The notes beneath the pieces were generated by a model that searched no databases, had not been told where the DNA came from, and was given only the letters and a program-made list of their open reading frames with translations. 64,000 bases of DNA, taken from assembly GCF_010389155.1 (NCBI RefSeq), contig NC_057762.1, positions 36,392,055-36,456,054 on the forward strand, written 5' to 3'. How positions within the stretch are numbered: position 1 is the stretch's first letter; each line of letters opens with the position of its first letter. The DNA comes from Erigeron canadensis (taxonomy: Eukaryota > Streptophyta > Magnoliopsida > Asterales > Asteraceae). Below, in pieces: positions 12,700 through 23,998 of the stretch. A program made the translations under genes and the position numbers.

Positions 12700-12893
12700 G
12701 TATGTATTTTTTAAATTATATACTATACACTTTTTGTTTCTCTTTTTATTTAACTAAAGTTGGAGAAAAAAATGGGTAAATTGGAATCAATATTTATATG
12801 AAGTTAATTTTCATATATTTCTTCTTTACATTTCGCATTGATTAAGTTATGATATTGGTCATACACTTTTTGTTTCTCTTTTTATTTAACTAA

Positions 12894-12895
<2 letters not shown>

Positions 12896-12927
<32 letters not shown>

Positions 12928-12940
12928 GGGGGGGGGGGGG
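12896..12940. repeat. T31-G14 homopolymer junction
   Basis: 31 T followed by 14 G, at a place where the neighbouring tandem copy (about 12773-12788) has an ordinary mixed sequence. It may be real slippage or a sequencing/assembly artefact. Confidence 0.9.
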
Positions 12941-13764
12941 TAAACTGGAATCAATATTTATATAAAGCTAGTTTTCATGTGTTTTTCTTTAACTTTCGTA
13001 TTCATTAAGTTGTGATATTGGTTATACATTTTTTGTTTCATAATTATTATAAGATTTATATATTTTGGAACTACCCATCCAATAGTAAAGTAATTTCCAT
13101 CTACTTAAAACCTTGGATGTTAAGATAGTAATTTCCATCTACTTAAAAATAAAAGAAATATTTTAGGCAAAAATTTAACAATATATTGTATGTATGTAAA
13201 TATTATTATTGTTATTATTATTAGAGTTAATTGTAAGATTGGTCCCTGTGGTTTGTACAATTTAGCAAGGAGGGTCCCTTTTTGAGAATCGTTGCAATGG
13301 GGGTACCTATTTTGAGAATTTTTTGCAAATTTGGTCCCTTTTTGACGGATCCGTTAAAGGTGGTCGTCAAGTGTGCACGTGTGCCGCACGTGTGGGGGTA
13401 TTTACGTACTTTCTACCCCACAGGGACCCCCATTGCTAAAATGGAAAAACCACAGGGACCAATCTTGCAACTTTCTTAAAAATTCATCACTAAATAATAC
13501 TACCTTTTAACTTTCCCAATTTTTTTTTATTAAGTTATTAACTTAAATATAATTTATAACACTTTTTAACTTTTCATGATTATTTGTTGTTAAAAAACTA
13601 AAAACATATAACCACTAAAAATTAAAAGGTATTATTTAGTGATGGATTTTTAAAAATTGTAAGTTTATAAAACTTTTTAAAAAGGTAAAAGGTAAAAGGT
13701 ATTAGTTAGGGATGGATTTTTAAAAATTGTAAGTTTATAAGACTTTTTAAAAAGTTAAAAGTTA

Positions 13765-13828
13765 TTATTTTTTTTTCGAACATTCAGTTGGTATGCGACA
13801 TCACGGCCCATGGTCAACATCTCGTATT
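13765..13828. mobile_element. Rearranged SINE fragment
   Basis: The first part (TTTTTTCGAACATTCAGT..., to about 13808) matches the left side of the SINE at 14015-14229. The next part (CCCATGGTCAACATCTCG) matches a more interior part of that SINE in inverted orientation. This is therefore a short SINE-derived piece with an internal inversion. Confidence 0.55.
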
Positions 13829-14014
13829 TAATGATGGATTTTTAAAAATTGTAAGTTTATAAAACTCTTTAAAAAGTTAAAAGGTATTAGTTAGTGATAA
13901 ATTTTTAAAAATTGTAAGTTTATAAAACTTTTTAAAAAGGTAAAAGGTATTAGTTAGTGATGGATTTTTAAAAATTGTAAGTTTATAAGACTTTTTAAAA
14001 AGTTAAAAGTTATT

Positions 14015-14229
14015 TTTTTTTCGAACATTCAGTCGGTATGCAACATCACGGAAACCTCACCGTATAATGGTGAAGCCTTGCACGTACCCTAGACAACGAG
14101 ATGTTGACCATGAGCCGTTACAAGTATTCGAAGGAAAAAACCCCAAGATTTGACATCCCTAGGGATCAAACTCAAGACTTTGAGTAAAACCTGGGATGCC
14201 TCTAACTAGTTGGACTAATCATCATTGGC
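14015..14229 (-). mobile_element. tRNA-derived SINE
   Basis: 215 bp flanked by the 11-bp direct repeat TAAAAGTTATT (14004-14014 and 14230-14240). On the minus strand it starts with an A-box-like segment (TTAGTCCAACTAGTTAGAGG) and a weak B-box-like segment (GAGTTTGATCCC), and ends in an A-rich tail (T-run at 14015). This is the plan of a Pol III-transcribed, LINE-mobilised SINE. It is inserted within the foldback element. Confidence 0.65.
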
Positions 14230-15157
14230 TAAAAGTTATTATTTTAGTGATGGATTTTTAAAAATTGTAAGTTTATATAAATTTTTAAATATTTAGTGGT
14301 GCGTTTTTAAAATTGTAAGTTTAAAAAGTAAGTTTTATAAACTTAGAGTTTTTAAAAATTCATCACTAATTAACTTTTTAAAAAGTTTTATAAACGTACA
14401 ATTTTTAAAAATCCATCACTAAATAATACCTTTTAATTTTTAGAAAGTTTTATAAACTTACAAATTTGAAAAATTCATCACTAACTAATACCTTTTAACT
14501 TTTTAAAAAGTTTTATAAACTTACAATTTTTAAAAATACATCACTAAATGATACCTTTTAATTTTCAGTGGTTATATATTTTTAGTTCTTTAACAACAAA
14601 TAATCATGAAAAGATAAAAAGTGTTAAACATTATATTTAAGTTGATAATTTAATAAAATTATTATTTTTTTTTGGAAAAGTTAAAAGGTATTATTTAGTG
14701 ATGGATTTTTAAAAAAGTTGCAAGATTGGTCCTTGTGGTTTTTCCATTTTAGCAATGGGGGTCCCTGTGGGGTAGAAAGTACGTAAATACCCCCACACGT
14801 GCGGCACACGTGCACACTTGACGGCCACCTTTAACGGATCCGTCAAAAAGGGACCAATTTTGCAAAAAAATCTCAAAATAGGGACCCCCATTACAACGAT
14901 TCTCGAAAAGGGACCCTCCTTGCTAAATTGTACAAATCACAGGGACCAATCTTGCAATTAACTCTTATTATTATTATATACATATATTGAAAAATCACTG
15001 TACAAACATCAAATATATATAATAGGGTTAATTAAAATTTAAAAGATATAACTACAGAAAAAAGTCATAATGAATTATGAAGGGCAAAATTGTAGTAAAG
15101 AAAGTAAAATTATAAGTAAAAAAATCAGCTTCATAAAAGAGTATAGATATAGTCATA

Positions 15158-15426
15158 CGAGACGGGGTGCCCGCACGATGTAGCGGTGATGGTGGTAACG
15201 ACAAAGGTGTGGCTGCAGCAATTGTGGCGATGATGTGCGGCGGTAAGGGTTAATATGGTTATTTAAGGATTGGAGAATCTATGTTGTAGTTTATTTTATT
15301 AAGGGTATTATAGGTATATAGGTAAAGATGTTTAAATTAGTGAATAAATAAGAAGAGTAATATGATCATTTCAGGTTCTTAATTACTTAAAGGGGAAGGA
15401 CAGTTTATTTTATATAGTAGTATAGA
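15158..15426 (-). mobile_element. Small Helitron, CTCG-type 3' end
   Basis: 269 bp. Read on the minus strand it starts A|TCTATACTACTATATAAAA (15426) and ends with a hairpin-like CCGC...GCGG and CTCG|T (15158). It has the A/T flanks of a Helitron insertion. No coding capacity. The 3' tetranucleotide is CTCG in place of the usual CTRR. Confidence 0.6.
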
Positions 15427-17014
15427 TAGACATGTCATATTTTCATGTTTTTCGATAAGTCATAAGTCTTCACATGAGTAGTACTTGTCATGTTTTCTTT
15501 TGTTGATAAATCCTGTAAAAATCAAGAAAGTTTCCTGTGAAATCCTATATAAACACCATCGATGTTCTTTTATCATTTTATGTCGGCATCCCCAAATAGT
15601 AGTTAGATCGTTACCTTTTTATTTTATTTCATTTTTGTAATTTTAATGAGCTAGAGTTCATATCTTAATTCGTTCTTATGATGTGGATTTATACGGTTTG
15701 AACTGTATGAAGTACATTATTTCTTACGATTTATTGGGTTTTACTAAACAACACTTTAAGGGATGCATGAAAGATTATAAGATGGTTAAATAGTTGTACA
15801 TTTACAATAAAATCAGGGATCAACTTTTGATGTAAAAGATATGCGGTCCTTGCATTTAACATTCCCAATTTATATCAAACTTTATTTAAGTTGCAATTGT
15901 TAGGATAATACTTTACATAAATACGCATAATTAACATGTAGATTGGCTTGAAATTGTGATTCCTCGATCTTTTGTCTCTTTGGCGTACATGCGTTGCTTG
16001 TTTTGGAGTGCACTCATACCACATGGCCGATGGCGAAAAAGGGAGAAAAAGAAAGAAAGCATTTTCATAAAGAAGAAAAGATGATTAAAGGAAAGAGGAG
16101 TAGTTGCTCTTGGTGCCTTACCCCTAATTCTGATGGACCCTTGTGTTTTCGGAAGGTGAAATGTTTCACTAACATGTCCCATGTGAATGCTATTATTTCT
16201 AGTATTTGTGCCCAAATAACTTATACAATTTTAAGCTGTCCAGTTCATATAACCATATTGGTAATATTGATATCATATCATCACACTCACTCCATTATGT
16301 ATGATATCGACGTGACCGATTAATAAATAATTAATGGGTTAAATCATACGTACTTGGGTAATGTAGGAACACATTTTCAAAATGCAATTTAACTGAAAAT
16401 ATATTAGAATTACATACAAGAAATTACAAAGAAAGTTAACTACAGTTACAAAATACAAGATAACATAATTAAGCTATAAGTACATAAAGAAACACAAAGA
16501 AAAGGCACTCTGATTGAGGATATGGTTAAATCAAGTTCTCTTAAAACTGATTTGGAGTGAAAGTGAAAAACACATTATATTGATGCAAGACTAGGTAGAA
16601 TGGTAGAGTAAAATTTGAAGTGAAAGTTTGGAACAGAACATTGTTAAGGATAATAATGATATAATCACTTAAACGGGCTTATTCATTATAAATTGCGCTT
16701 TAAAATGGGCCTAAATAAATATTTGTAACGGCAAAATGAGCCTAATTAAGTAGTTACTTTATAATAGTACTGGACCAGTACTTTAAAATAGTATTCTGGT
16801 AGTAATAGAATTGGGGCCCAAAAATTGTTGCTAGCGCAACATTGAACAGCCCACTACACCAGCAAATCCTTTAAGACTCTGATCACGGGCATTTACGTTA
16901 TAAACATAAATATATATTAAAAAAATTATAAACATACTAAAAAATACGAGTATATAATTTCTATTTCAATTTTCATTTGTATAGTTTTTGCATTAACTGT
17001 TAATACGAGAGAAA
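15427..17014. other. Intergenic, no gene seen
   Basis: Overlapping short open frames on both strands near 15931-16323 show no domain and no conserved-looking composition. I see no supported gene or element here. Confidence 0.5.
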
Positions 17015-17460
17015 CGGTGGTAGGATATTAGTGGGGTGATAAGTCATAAAATGTGATAAGTCATAAAGTGTGATAGGTCATAGAGTGTGATACCAAATGC
17101 GTTAGCCGTATAGGCTCCGTCTTCGGATTTAAAAATTTGTCGAAAGTATTTCGAATGATTTCTCTAATGAAAGATCATGAAAGTTTAAGAATACCTAATA
17201 TAATTTTTATAACTTATCGATGTACGATTTTTAAGATAAAAGATGATGAATGAATTTAAGAAATAAAATGATTTATAAAAGAGAGAGAAAAAATTGTGTT
17301 TACGATTTGAGGTGGAAGATGAAAATGAGTTGCTGAGATTTTTTCTAAGGATATTATAGTTAATTTAGATAATATATTTAAATTAATGAACAAATAATCG
17401 GGGTATTATAGGGTTTTCAGTTGAAAAGTTGAAAAAGTTTGACGAAAACAAATTTATAAT
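17015..17460 (-). mobile_element. Helitron-family remnant
   Basis: The sequence shares its order of blocks with the elements at 57210-58511, 40853-41313 and 53933-54359: GTGATAAGTCATA repeats, GGCTCCGT, TTCGTCGAAAGTAT, TCTCTAATGAAAGA, TATCGATGTACGATTTTT and GATTTGAGG. The 3' hairpin and CTCG end are missing, so the borders are approximate. Confidence 0.55.
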
Positions 17461-17957
17461 GCATTAGAGATAGAGATAAAAATTTTTGTAAAGAATGTCT
17501 CAACTAAATGGATATTTTAAGTTATACCTGGAATCACATTTAAGTGATGCAAAATTTTTCTATATTTTTCTTTTTGTCAAAATATTTAATACAATAGTAT
17601 AGTCATATATCGTATTTGAAGAATATCTAAAATAATTATAATTTGTTAATTATATTTCAAGAAATTTGTTAATGGCAATTCTTAAAACCCATAAAAAAAA
17701 TGATATATTATAATTAAACTAGCTAAATAACACGAGTTTAACTCTGATTGTTTTAAAAAAGTTTGAATAGTATAACAATGATAATGGTTATATATATATA
17801 TATATATAAATTTTATATATTCTTAATATAGAGAAATGTGAATTAATTGATTCTATTTTTTTTATGTTGATTAAAAATATGCATGAAGATATTTATTAAA
17901 TTAAATGATAAGAAATTAAAAAGTTTACAATAAATTGAATAATTTAGTTTTATGTTA
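17461..17957. other. Intergenic, no gene seen
   Basis: AT-rich, including a (TA)n run at about 17790-17810. Nothing else is recognised. Confidence 0.5.
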
Positions 17958-18207
17958 CTAGCACGGTTGACGGTGTGATGGTTGGGCAACAGTTGTTGAT
18001 GGAGCGACGTTGAGTTGTGTATATAATTGATGTAAAAGGTTAATGGACATATTTTAAAACATAAAGGATTGTTAGTGTAATTTAATCATTAATGTTAAGG
18101 AAGTAGTGTGTGTGAAAGTATTTTTAAGGGGTGCCAAATGAAAATATTACATATTTTCAACATTACCAAAAATAAAAATGACTATTCTTTTTATAATATA
18201 GTATAGA
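17958..18207 (-). mobile_element. Small Helitron, CTAG-type
   Basis: 250 bp. On the minus strand it begins A|TCTATACTATATTATAAAA (18207) and ends CTAG|T (17958), with a decayed hairpin. Non-coding. Confidence 0.6.
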
Positions 18208-18853
18208 TAATGATGTCATAAATTATTTAGGAAAAAAGAAAATAATTTTTTTTAGAAACTTTAGAGTTGCCAACTAAGATATCTAACAAAATGATGATGT
18301 AATCACAATTGTCTTTTATTATATAAAAAATATAGAGATCATAGTTTTAAATTTTATAATATAAAACACTGTCTTTTAAACATTCAACTACTACAATATT
18401 TACTTTTAGATTTTTATAATCACATCCTAGGATTATTATTAGCATGTATAAAAAAAATAGTCTTTTTTCATATCAAAAGTTATTAAGAATAGATCTTTGA
18501 TATGAAAAAGTATATTTTTTTTAAGCACATTAAATAAAGGGCTTCATTTATCTTTTACATATAACTTTTTTTTAGAAGTGAATTTCGTTGAAAACCTTTG
18601 TTTCACGATTCGACAGTCAAAGGTCTAGTATACATTATTTAAACCGACTCCACGCTAGAAAACTAAAACTAACAACTTATATTAAACCCGTAGTAAAAGC
18701 CGACGGTGACCTACTTTTGAAGAAAGGTAGAAAGTCGTTATTATTGTTGGAAACTGCACCTCGATCTCTTGATGCCAATCAAATTGATCCTAGCTTTATT
18801 TAAATTGTCTTGTAGCATACTGCATAGTGACTATACTCCATGTTTTTTAGATA
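18208..18853. other. Intergenic, no gene seen
   Basis: AT-rich. A 71-codon open frame at 18588-18803 has no recognisable feature and is not supported. Confidence 0.5.
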
Positions 18854-18862
18854 TAAACTAAA

Positions 18863-20228
18863 CAACGAATTGCATTTTTGGTCTTTGTGTTATCATATAT
18901 TTTACAAGTTTGATACAAATATGTGTAAAGTTGCGAAATGCATCCCTATCATATCACACATATTGCAATTTTGGTCCAACAATAACGTTCTGTCTATTTT
19001 CTACCGTTAATGGCATCATGTACCCCTCACGTGAGGGGTAATACTGTCTTTTCATATAATGATATAAACGAGGACTACTTCTGCAACTAACCAAAATACA
19101 TATCTCATCATCCTCTTTTTCATTAACAAAATTTTATCAGATCTTTATAACAAAATATCATCTTTACACTAGATTCTAATTTTTATCATCAGATCTATTT
19201 ATAAGCTATATTCATAATAAATAATCAAATATTCAAAGCTAAACCAAAAATTCACCCAGATCTAAAAAAAATTTCTATATCAATATCAATCATCATTATA
19301 TTAAGGATATACACACACTTATTTTTAGATTTTGCATAACCAAATACAACCAATCATATCATGCATCTATAATAATTTATTAAGCTTCTAATCCATGGTA
19401 CCAGAAAGAAAGCAGTAGAAGGCAAAGACATATTCAACCAAATCCATCCCAAATCAAAACCCAATAACAAAATCTGGCACAATCTTTGAGCACCAAAAAG
19501 AAACAATGGATCGAAATGTAGGTGGTGCCGACTAATGGGACCACAAGCAGATTATTTTACTCACTAATCGGACCACCACCACGGTCCTTCTCCTTCTCTC
19601 GCAACTACCACTGCCGCTGGTGGGTGGGTTTTTATCTCAACCACAGATCTCCGGTCACCATTGCAGTGGTGATGAAACGGGGGTGGTGATGGATACAGAT
19701 CTGAGGCCCGTGCCAATGGGTTGTGTTATTAGGTGCTATTGGCGCAGAATGGCTGAAGGCATTCAAAGGCTACATCGAGATTCCAGAGATGATGCTGCTT
19801 TAGAGACTATCCTTTTATTATTATTTTCATTAATCAATTTCTTTCTGGGGATTCAAGTTTTGTCTCCTGGAGTTACACTGGCTTTTGCTTGATAACATCG
19901 TGAAATAATGTTTCAGAATATAAGAAAACGGGAGGCCGTCGAGCTTTAAGGCATGAATACATGAACTCAGTTTTGGTTATGTATAGAGTTGATTAAATTT
20001 GATGATGATGATATATGTTTTTCGCCGGGTGAATTGCAAGAATAGTCCTCGTTTATATGAGTGAGGGGCACATGACACCATTAACGGTAGAAAATAGACG
20101 GAACGTTACTGTTGGACCAAAATTGCAACATGTGTGATATAACAGGGATGCGTTTCACGACTTTGCACATATTTGTATCAAACTTACAACATGTGTAATA
20201 ACGCAGGGACCAAAAATGAAATTCGTTC
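18863..20228. mobile_element. Mutator-like element with long TIRs and possible captured DNA
   Basis: 1366 bp with inverted ends about 200 bp long (left about 18863-19085, right about 20035-20228; outer ends CAACGAATTGC and GAAATTCGTTC), flanked by the 9-bp direct repeat TAAACTAAA (18854-18862 and 20229-20237). Long TIRs and a 9-bp duplication identify a Mutator-like element. There is no MURA-type transposase. The centre (about 19500-19900) is richer in GC than its surroundings and holds a 90-codon open frame at 19620-19892. This may be a captured host fragment (Pack-MULE), but I do not recognise the product. Confidence 0.75.
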
Positions 20229-20237
20229 TAAACTAAA

Positions 20238-21908
20238 TTTGAAAGTTAAGCAAGTGCCAGCACAAAAGAATTGGAGATGGGCATATTCCTTCATATGGAT
20301 CGTGGAAAACATACGAATGGCCGGTCAAGTGAACAACACTCAGTTAATTAATTCTTGGTATGCTGTTAAAAAAATAAAAATAAATTCTTGGTATGGTATG
20401 GTATTGATTAAATTGTGTATGGGCTTAAGTAAAAATCTACAATCAGTGTGAAACCTGGTATATATATGTCCACAATCGCTTGTATGTTCTTATGTACTTG
20501 TGGAACGTTTGTGATATTATTAGTGTACTTGTGATTTAGACTTTATATGTGTAAACAAACCAATTCACGAATAGATATAGTAGTGTCCACATGTGAAGTT
20601 AAAGAGGTGAGTTCAATCTTTAAAGATGTCTAAATCATGTGAGTATTAAGTTGAAAATATTCTCCGACATAAAAAACATTACGGGGGTCATCATGATAAG
20701 AATCCAATGTGATTTCAGGAAAAAAATATCGTCTTTTATTTTGTTTTTTTTAACTGATCATGTTTTTATTAATAGATAATTGGTAATAATATTTTTAAAA
20801 AATGAAATTTTCTTGAAACCCATATCTGACAAGATAAAAAGAAAGGTAATAAGTTGACAAACACATTTTTAGCGAGTATGTAGACAGTTTGATCGTGTGA
20901 TACGACAAATAAAAATAGATAACTTATACAATTGCATGCTAAAACGAATAGAAATACATTTTTGATCTTTCAAACATATATTAACAAAAATGAATTCTTT
21001 AAACTATATAAAATGAACAGATTACTAAAAATACATTTCGCAGGATTATGACTTCTTAACTTTATGAAAAGTAAATTTCAATTGAAATAAGATGGAATTT
21101 AAGCTCTACCTATAAAGCAACATCTATCATATTTGTGAAAACAATAAAGTGAGGTGACACTAAAACTACAAGATCGAGGCTTTGCAAACCAATATTTTTA
21201 TGTCGCAATCATAAACATGTTTTAAATTTTCAGTTATAAAGATAACTTAAGAAAATGTTTTAAGAATTTCGTAATTTATGGTAGTACACGTAAAATTCAC
21301 GAGTCATTTATAATCTAATATGACTTTAAAACTATTTTCTTACGTACACATAACAACTTCCGAAACATTTTACTATTAACGATTGCGACAATCCTTAATT
21401 TCCTGAAATTTGCAACCCTTTACGCCGGCAATTGAATTTATATACAATAAAGAATAACTGTTGAAACTTGTAGCATGGTTAACCTAAAATGCATATATCG
21501 CTATTTTTATCAAATTAAGCCTAATGAAAAGTTACTATAATATCCATGTAGTGTAAGTGTAACGAGAGTAAGTTTTGCTCAACGTGTACTGTATTTGTAC
21601 GAACCTTTGCAACGTGTTTTATTCTTGTCGGTGCAAAACTTCAATTTCATGAAATTGAAACCCAGCTAAAAGTTTACTTTCTTCCTTTTTATTGTATGAC
21701 ATATGCTATCAAACATAGAAATTAGAAGCCATGTGAATGTGAATGTCTCGAGTGATGGGGAAAAAGTATATTTTATAGTCTTTTAAGAATATGCTTCAAT
21801 TCGTTGAACTTCTTTTAGTGTTAGTCTCAAATGTTTTGTCTTTTAGTATAGTCGTTTTTGTCAGGCGAGACTGTTTGAATGCTAAATGACAAGATGTTAA
21901 TTTGTGAA
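20238..21908. other. Intergenic, no gene seen
   Basis: AT-rich, with no domain-bearing frame and no recognised element. Confidence 0.5.
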
Positions 21909-22038
21909 GGAAGTGATAATCGTACCATATTTTTTGATGCATTTATCACACTGTACATATTTTATAACATACCGTACAAACATGTAATGCATCACAGTAG
22001 TAAATTAATCAAGTTCTGTGGTACGAATATCACTTTCC
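21909..22038. mobile_element. Small Mutator-type MITE
   Basis: 130 bp with ends GGAAGTGATAATCGTACCA and TGGTACGAATATCACTTTCC, flanked by ATTTGTGAA on both sides (21900-21908 and 22039-22047). The 9-bp duplication suggests Mutator-like mobilisation. Confidence 0.75.
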
Positions 22039-22154
22039 ATTTGTGAACCATGAACATCGAGAAATCAAGATTGCTTGGATGCGTTAATTTGTTGAATATT
22101 CACTGTAACATAATATCTTAGTGCGCATACATATGTTTACTGCATACCCATTGA

Positions 22155-22234
22155 TAATTTTAAGACTTATTTATTCATAGGTCGGCGATATGGGTAATTT
22201 TAAGACTTATTTATTCATAGGTCGGCGATATGGG
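22155..22234. repeat. Exact 40-bp tandem duplication
   Basis: Two identical head-to-tail copies, 22155-22194 and 22195-22234, each starting TAATTTTAAGACTTATTTAT. The identity suggests a recent slippage or repair event. Confidence 0.85.
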
Positions 22235-22699
22235 TGTAAACAAGTTGATCGGAACTCAAGCTCATGTAATTTCAAATTGGGCTTGTTTATAAGCTATACT
22301 CGAGTTTGCTTGTTTAGTAATTTACATAATTTTATTGTCAATTGATGATATGCAATTGTTTCTAGATTAGTTCCATAAACAAATATGTTCCGTTTTAGTG
22401 GGTTTTTTTCTAGCTACTAATCATTCAAAAATATAAGACAGGTAGGTATAACAATAAATTTTATATAATTGTATGTTATGCAGTATAATACATAAATTTT
22501 ATATAATCACCGAATCTTTCTACTGATTCACCTTGTTACTTTCTAGTTTCTACTAGTATGCATACTTGAATGAATGAATGAATGACATCCCTTCTTGAGT
22601 TCTTACTTTCTCAAACTATTACTATCATGTTTAACAGACACTTCTTCTTGACCATCTCTTGATTCCAGACAGCAGCCTAATCCTGCTCTATCATGTCTA

Positions 22700-23649
22700 A
22701 ACTTCTTTGGTCTGATGTGAACATTCAGTTCACAACTTCCAACCTTTATCCTTTTTTCTCAATCAACTCATTCTTTCTCTTTCTTTCGGTTGTCGAATGT
22801 GATATGCCGACTACACTTTCTTCTTCTTCTTCTTACATGCTATAGCCAAAGGGCGTCACCCCGATTCTCAAAACCCCCTCCGTTCTAAGCCATAAGAAAA
22901 CAAATGTTACTGCCTGCTGTTATATAAGAAATAACTAAACATAAAACATCAAGATTATTCCCTTTTTTTATCAAGATTCTTCCAACTATCAAGAGCGTGG
23001 ATAATAACTCTTTAGAGCTACAGTATGGTACCTATGTTTTTCCAGAAATCTGTATGTTGCTATTAGCAACCCTCAAAACCACTTACATGTTTGAAGTTCA
23101 AATATCTCCTCACTTTCAAGATATGGATGGTCATCAATACCTAGTTTTTGCCTTATATCTTGTGTATGGTGAAATACATTCCTCAAAAATTTCAAAAGAT
23201 AATGAGGATTCATGTCGTAACGCACTTTCCTTCTGGGTTCAAATTTCTTCATATGATTGATAAGTTTTTTCGGAACCATTGTCCTATAATCTGGCTGCCA
23301 ATAAAAATTCGTTCGGTTTTCCCACATTTCTTCTATAAGGTCCTCTTCGTACTCCCGTATCTCTTCGTCCTCGCTCAACTCTAAGTTTTTAAAATACTAG
23401 TTTGCTTCACGATAATAATTTATACGAGGCTGTATTGACCAAATCTTTGGGTTGTAGAGTATATCATCAAAATCCGTCCCAATGCATCGCATTGAATTAA
23501 ATTACCATGGGACCTCATATTCACTAAGAACACTTATCTAAACTAGAAACAATGGATATTATATATTATATTGTATTATATATAGAGAGAGAGAGATTGG
23601 TTATACTAATACAAGTATTAAAGTCAAACAAATATGACAAGATTTTGAC
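22700..23649 (-). repeat. Duplicated segment, copy 1
   Basis: This roughly 950-bp block is repeated at 23999-24961 in the same orientation. Both contain CTGATGTGAACATT..., a KEN-domain gene remnant on the minus strand, and the end block TATTAAAGTCAAACAAAT. Copy 1 is outside the adjacent Helitron and copy 2 is inside it. Confidence 0.8.
22989..23492 (-). pseudogene. KEN-domain (IRE1/RNase L-type) gene fragment, copy 1
   Basis: Read from ATG at 23492 to TGA at 22989, this frame gives a C-terminal domain with the KEN ribonuclease pattern: an EEMWENRTNFYWQ segment, NPHYLLKFLRNVFHH (the LL.(F/V)IRN..(N/H)H core), a DDHPYLESEEIFEL segment and GLLIATYRFL (the F.LL...Y end). In IRE1 and RNase L this domain follows a protein kinase domain and cuts RNA. 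Here no kinase is visible upstream and the frame is stopped by TAG at about 23398 and by TGA in place of a Pro codon at about 23076. It is 504 bp, one base longer than copy 2, with 68 of 78 residues equal between the intact stretches. It is presumably dead. The KEN assignment is by eye and may instead point to a plant-specific kinase-associated relative. Confidence 0.6.
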
Positions 23650-23998
23650 TCTTAAATCATGATAATTTTAATGTACTAAGATTCACGAAGCACAAGTATA
23701 TATCTTGAACCACGATGATTTTATGATACATAGTGATTTCTAATGAAGAAAACCTATTGTTTTATTTGCTATATTTTAATACTTGTTTTATATTACCTAG
23801 AACCTTTACATACTAGCATGGTGTCCGCGCAATGCGGTAGCGGTGACGGCAATGCGGTGGTGACGGGTGAAACAATATATGCCGTGAAACAACAAGATGA
23901 TAGCTAGTCGTCGCTATTTCAGTCAGATTTCTTTTTGGCAAGGTGTAAACGGATAGTTGAAATCATCTTGATTACGAAAAAGAAAAAAATAAAATAAT

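Larger units (their letters stand above)
12148..13082 (+). mobile_element. Second, truncated Helitron copy
   Basis: It begins right after the CTAG of the first element with sequence homologous to that element's 5' region (the ACTAAAAGAGGAGG and CCTCCTTTAGCCTAAT segments). It is cut inside the homologous 3' hairpin (ACCCATCCAAT, about 13082), so it lacks hairpin and CTAG. It holds the longer RPA-like exon at 12532-12699 and a tandemly duplicated block near 12725-13025. It is a relic of the same family. Confidence 0.6.
13223..14965. mobile_element. Large inverted-repeat (foldback) element
   Basis: 1743 bp with long terminal inverted repeats starting AGAGTTAATTG and ending CAATTAACTCT, flanked by TATTATTATT on both sides (13213-13222 and 14966-14975; low complexity, so weak evidence as a duplication). 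The outer arms (about 13223-13478 and 14715-14965) are closely similar, and each also has its own smaller inverted ends around TTGGTCCCTGTGG. Inside are several tandem units of about 60 bp containing GATGGATTTTTAAAAATTG in both orientations. The 9-11-bp duplication class would suggest a Mutator-like origin. It has no transposase. Two SINE-derived insertions lie inside. Confidence 0.7.

Noticed and set aside
13282..14891. Two matching small frames starting MxVPILRxFCK
   Set aside because: They fall in the two inverted arms of the foldback element and mirror each other because the DNA does.
15931..16323. Overlapping 94- and 109-codon frames on opposite strands
   Set aside because: No domain, no splice partner, and both strands open over the same DNA, which indicates chance.
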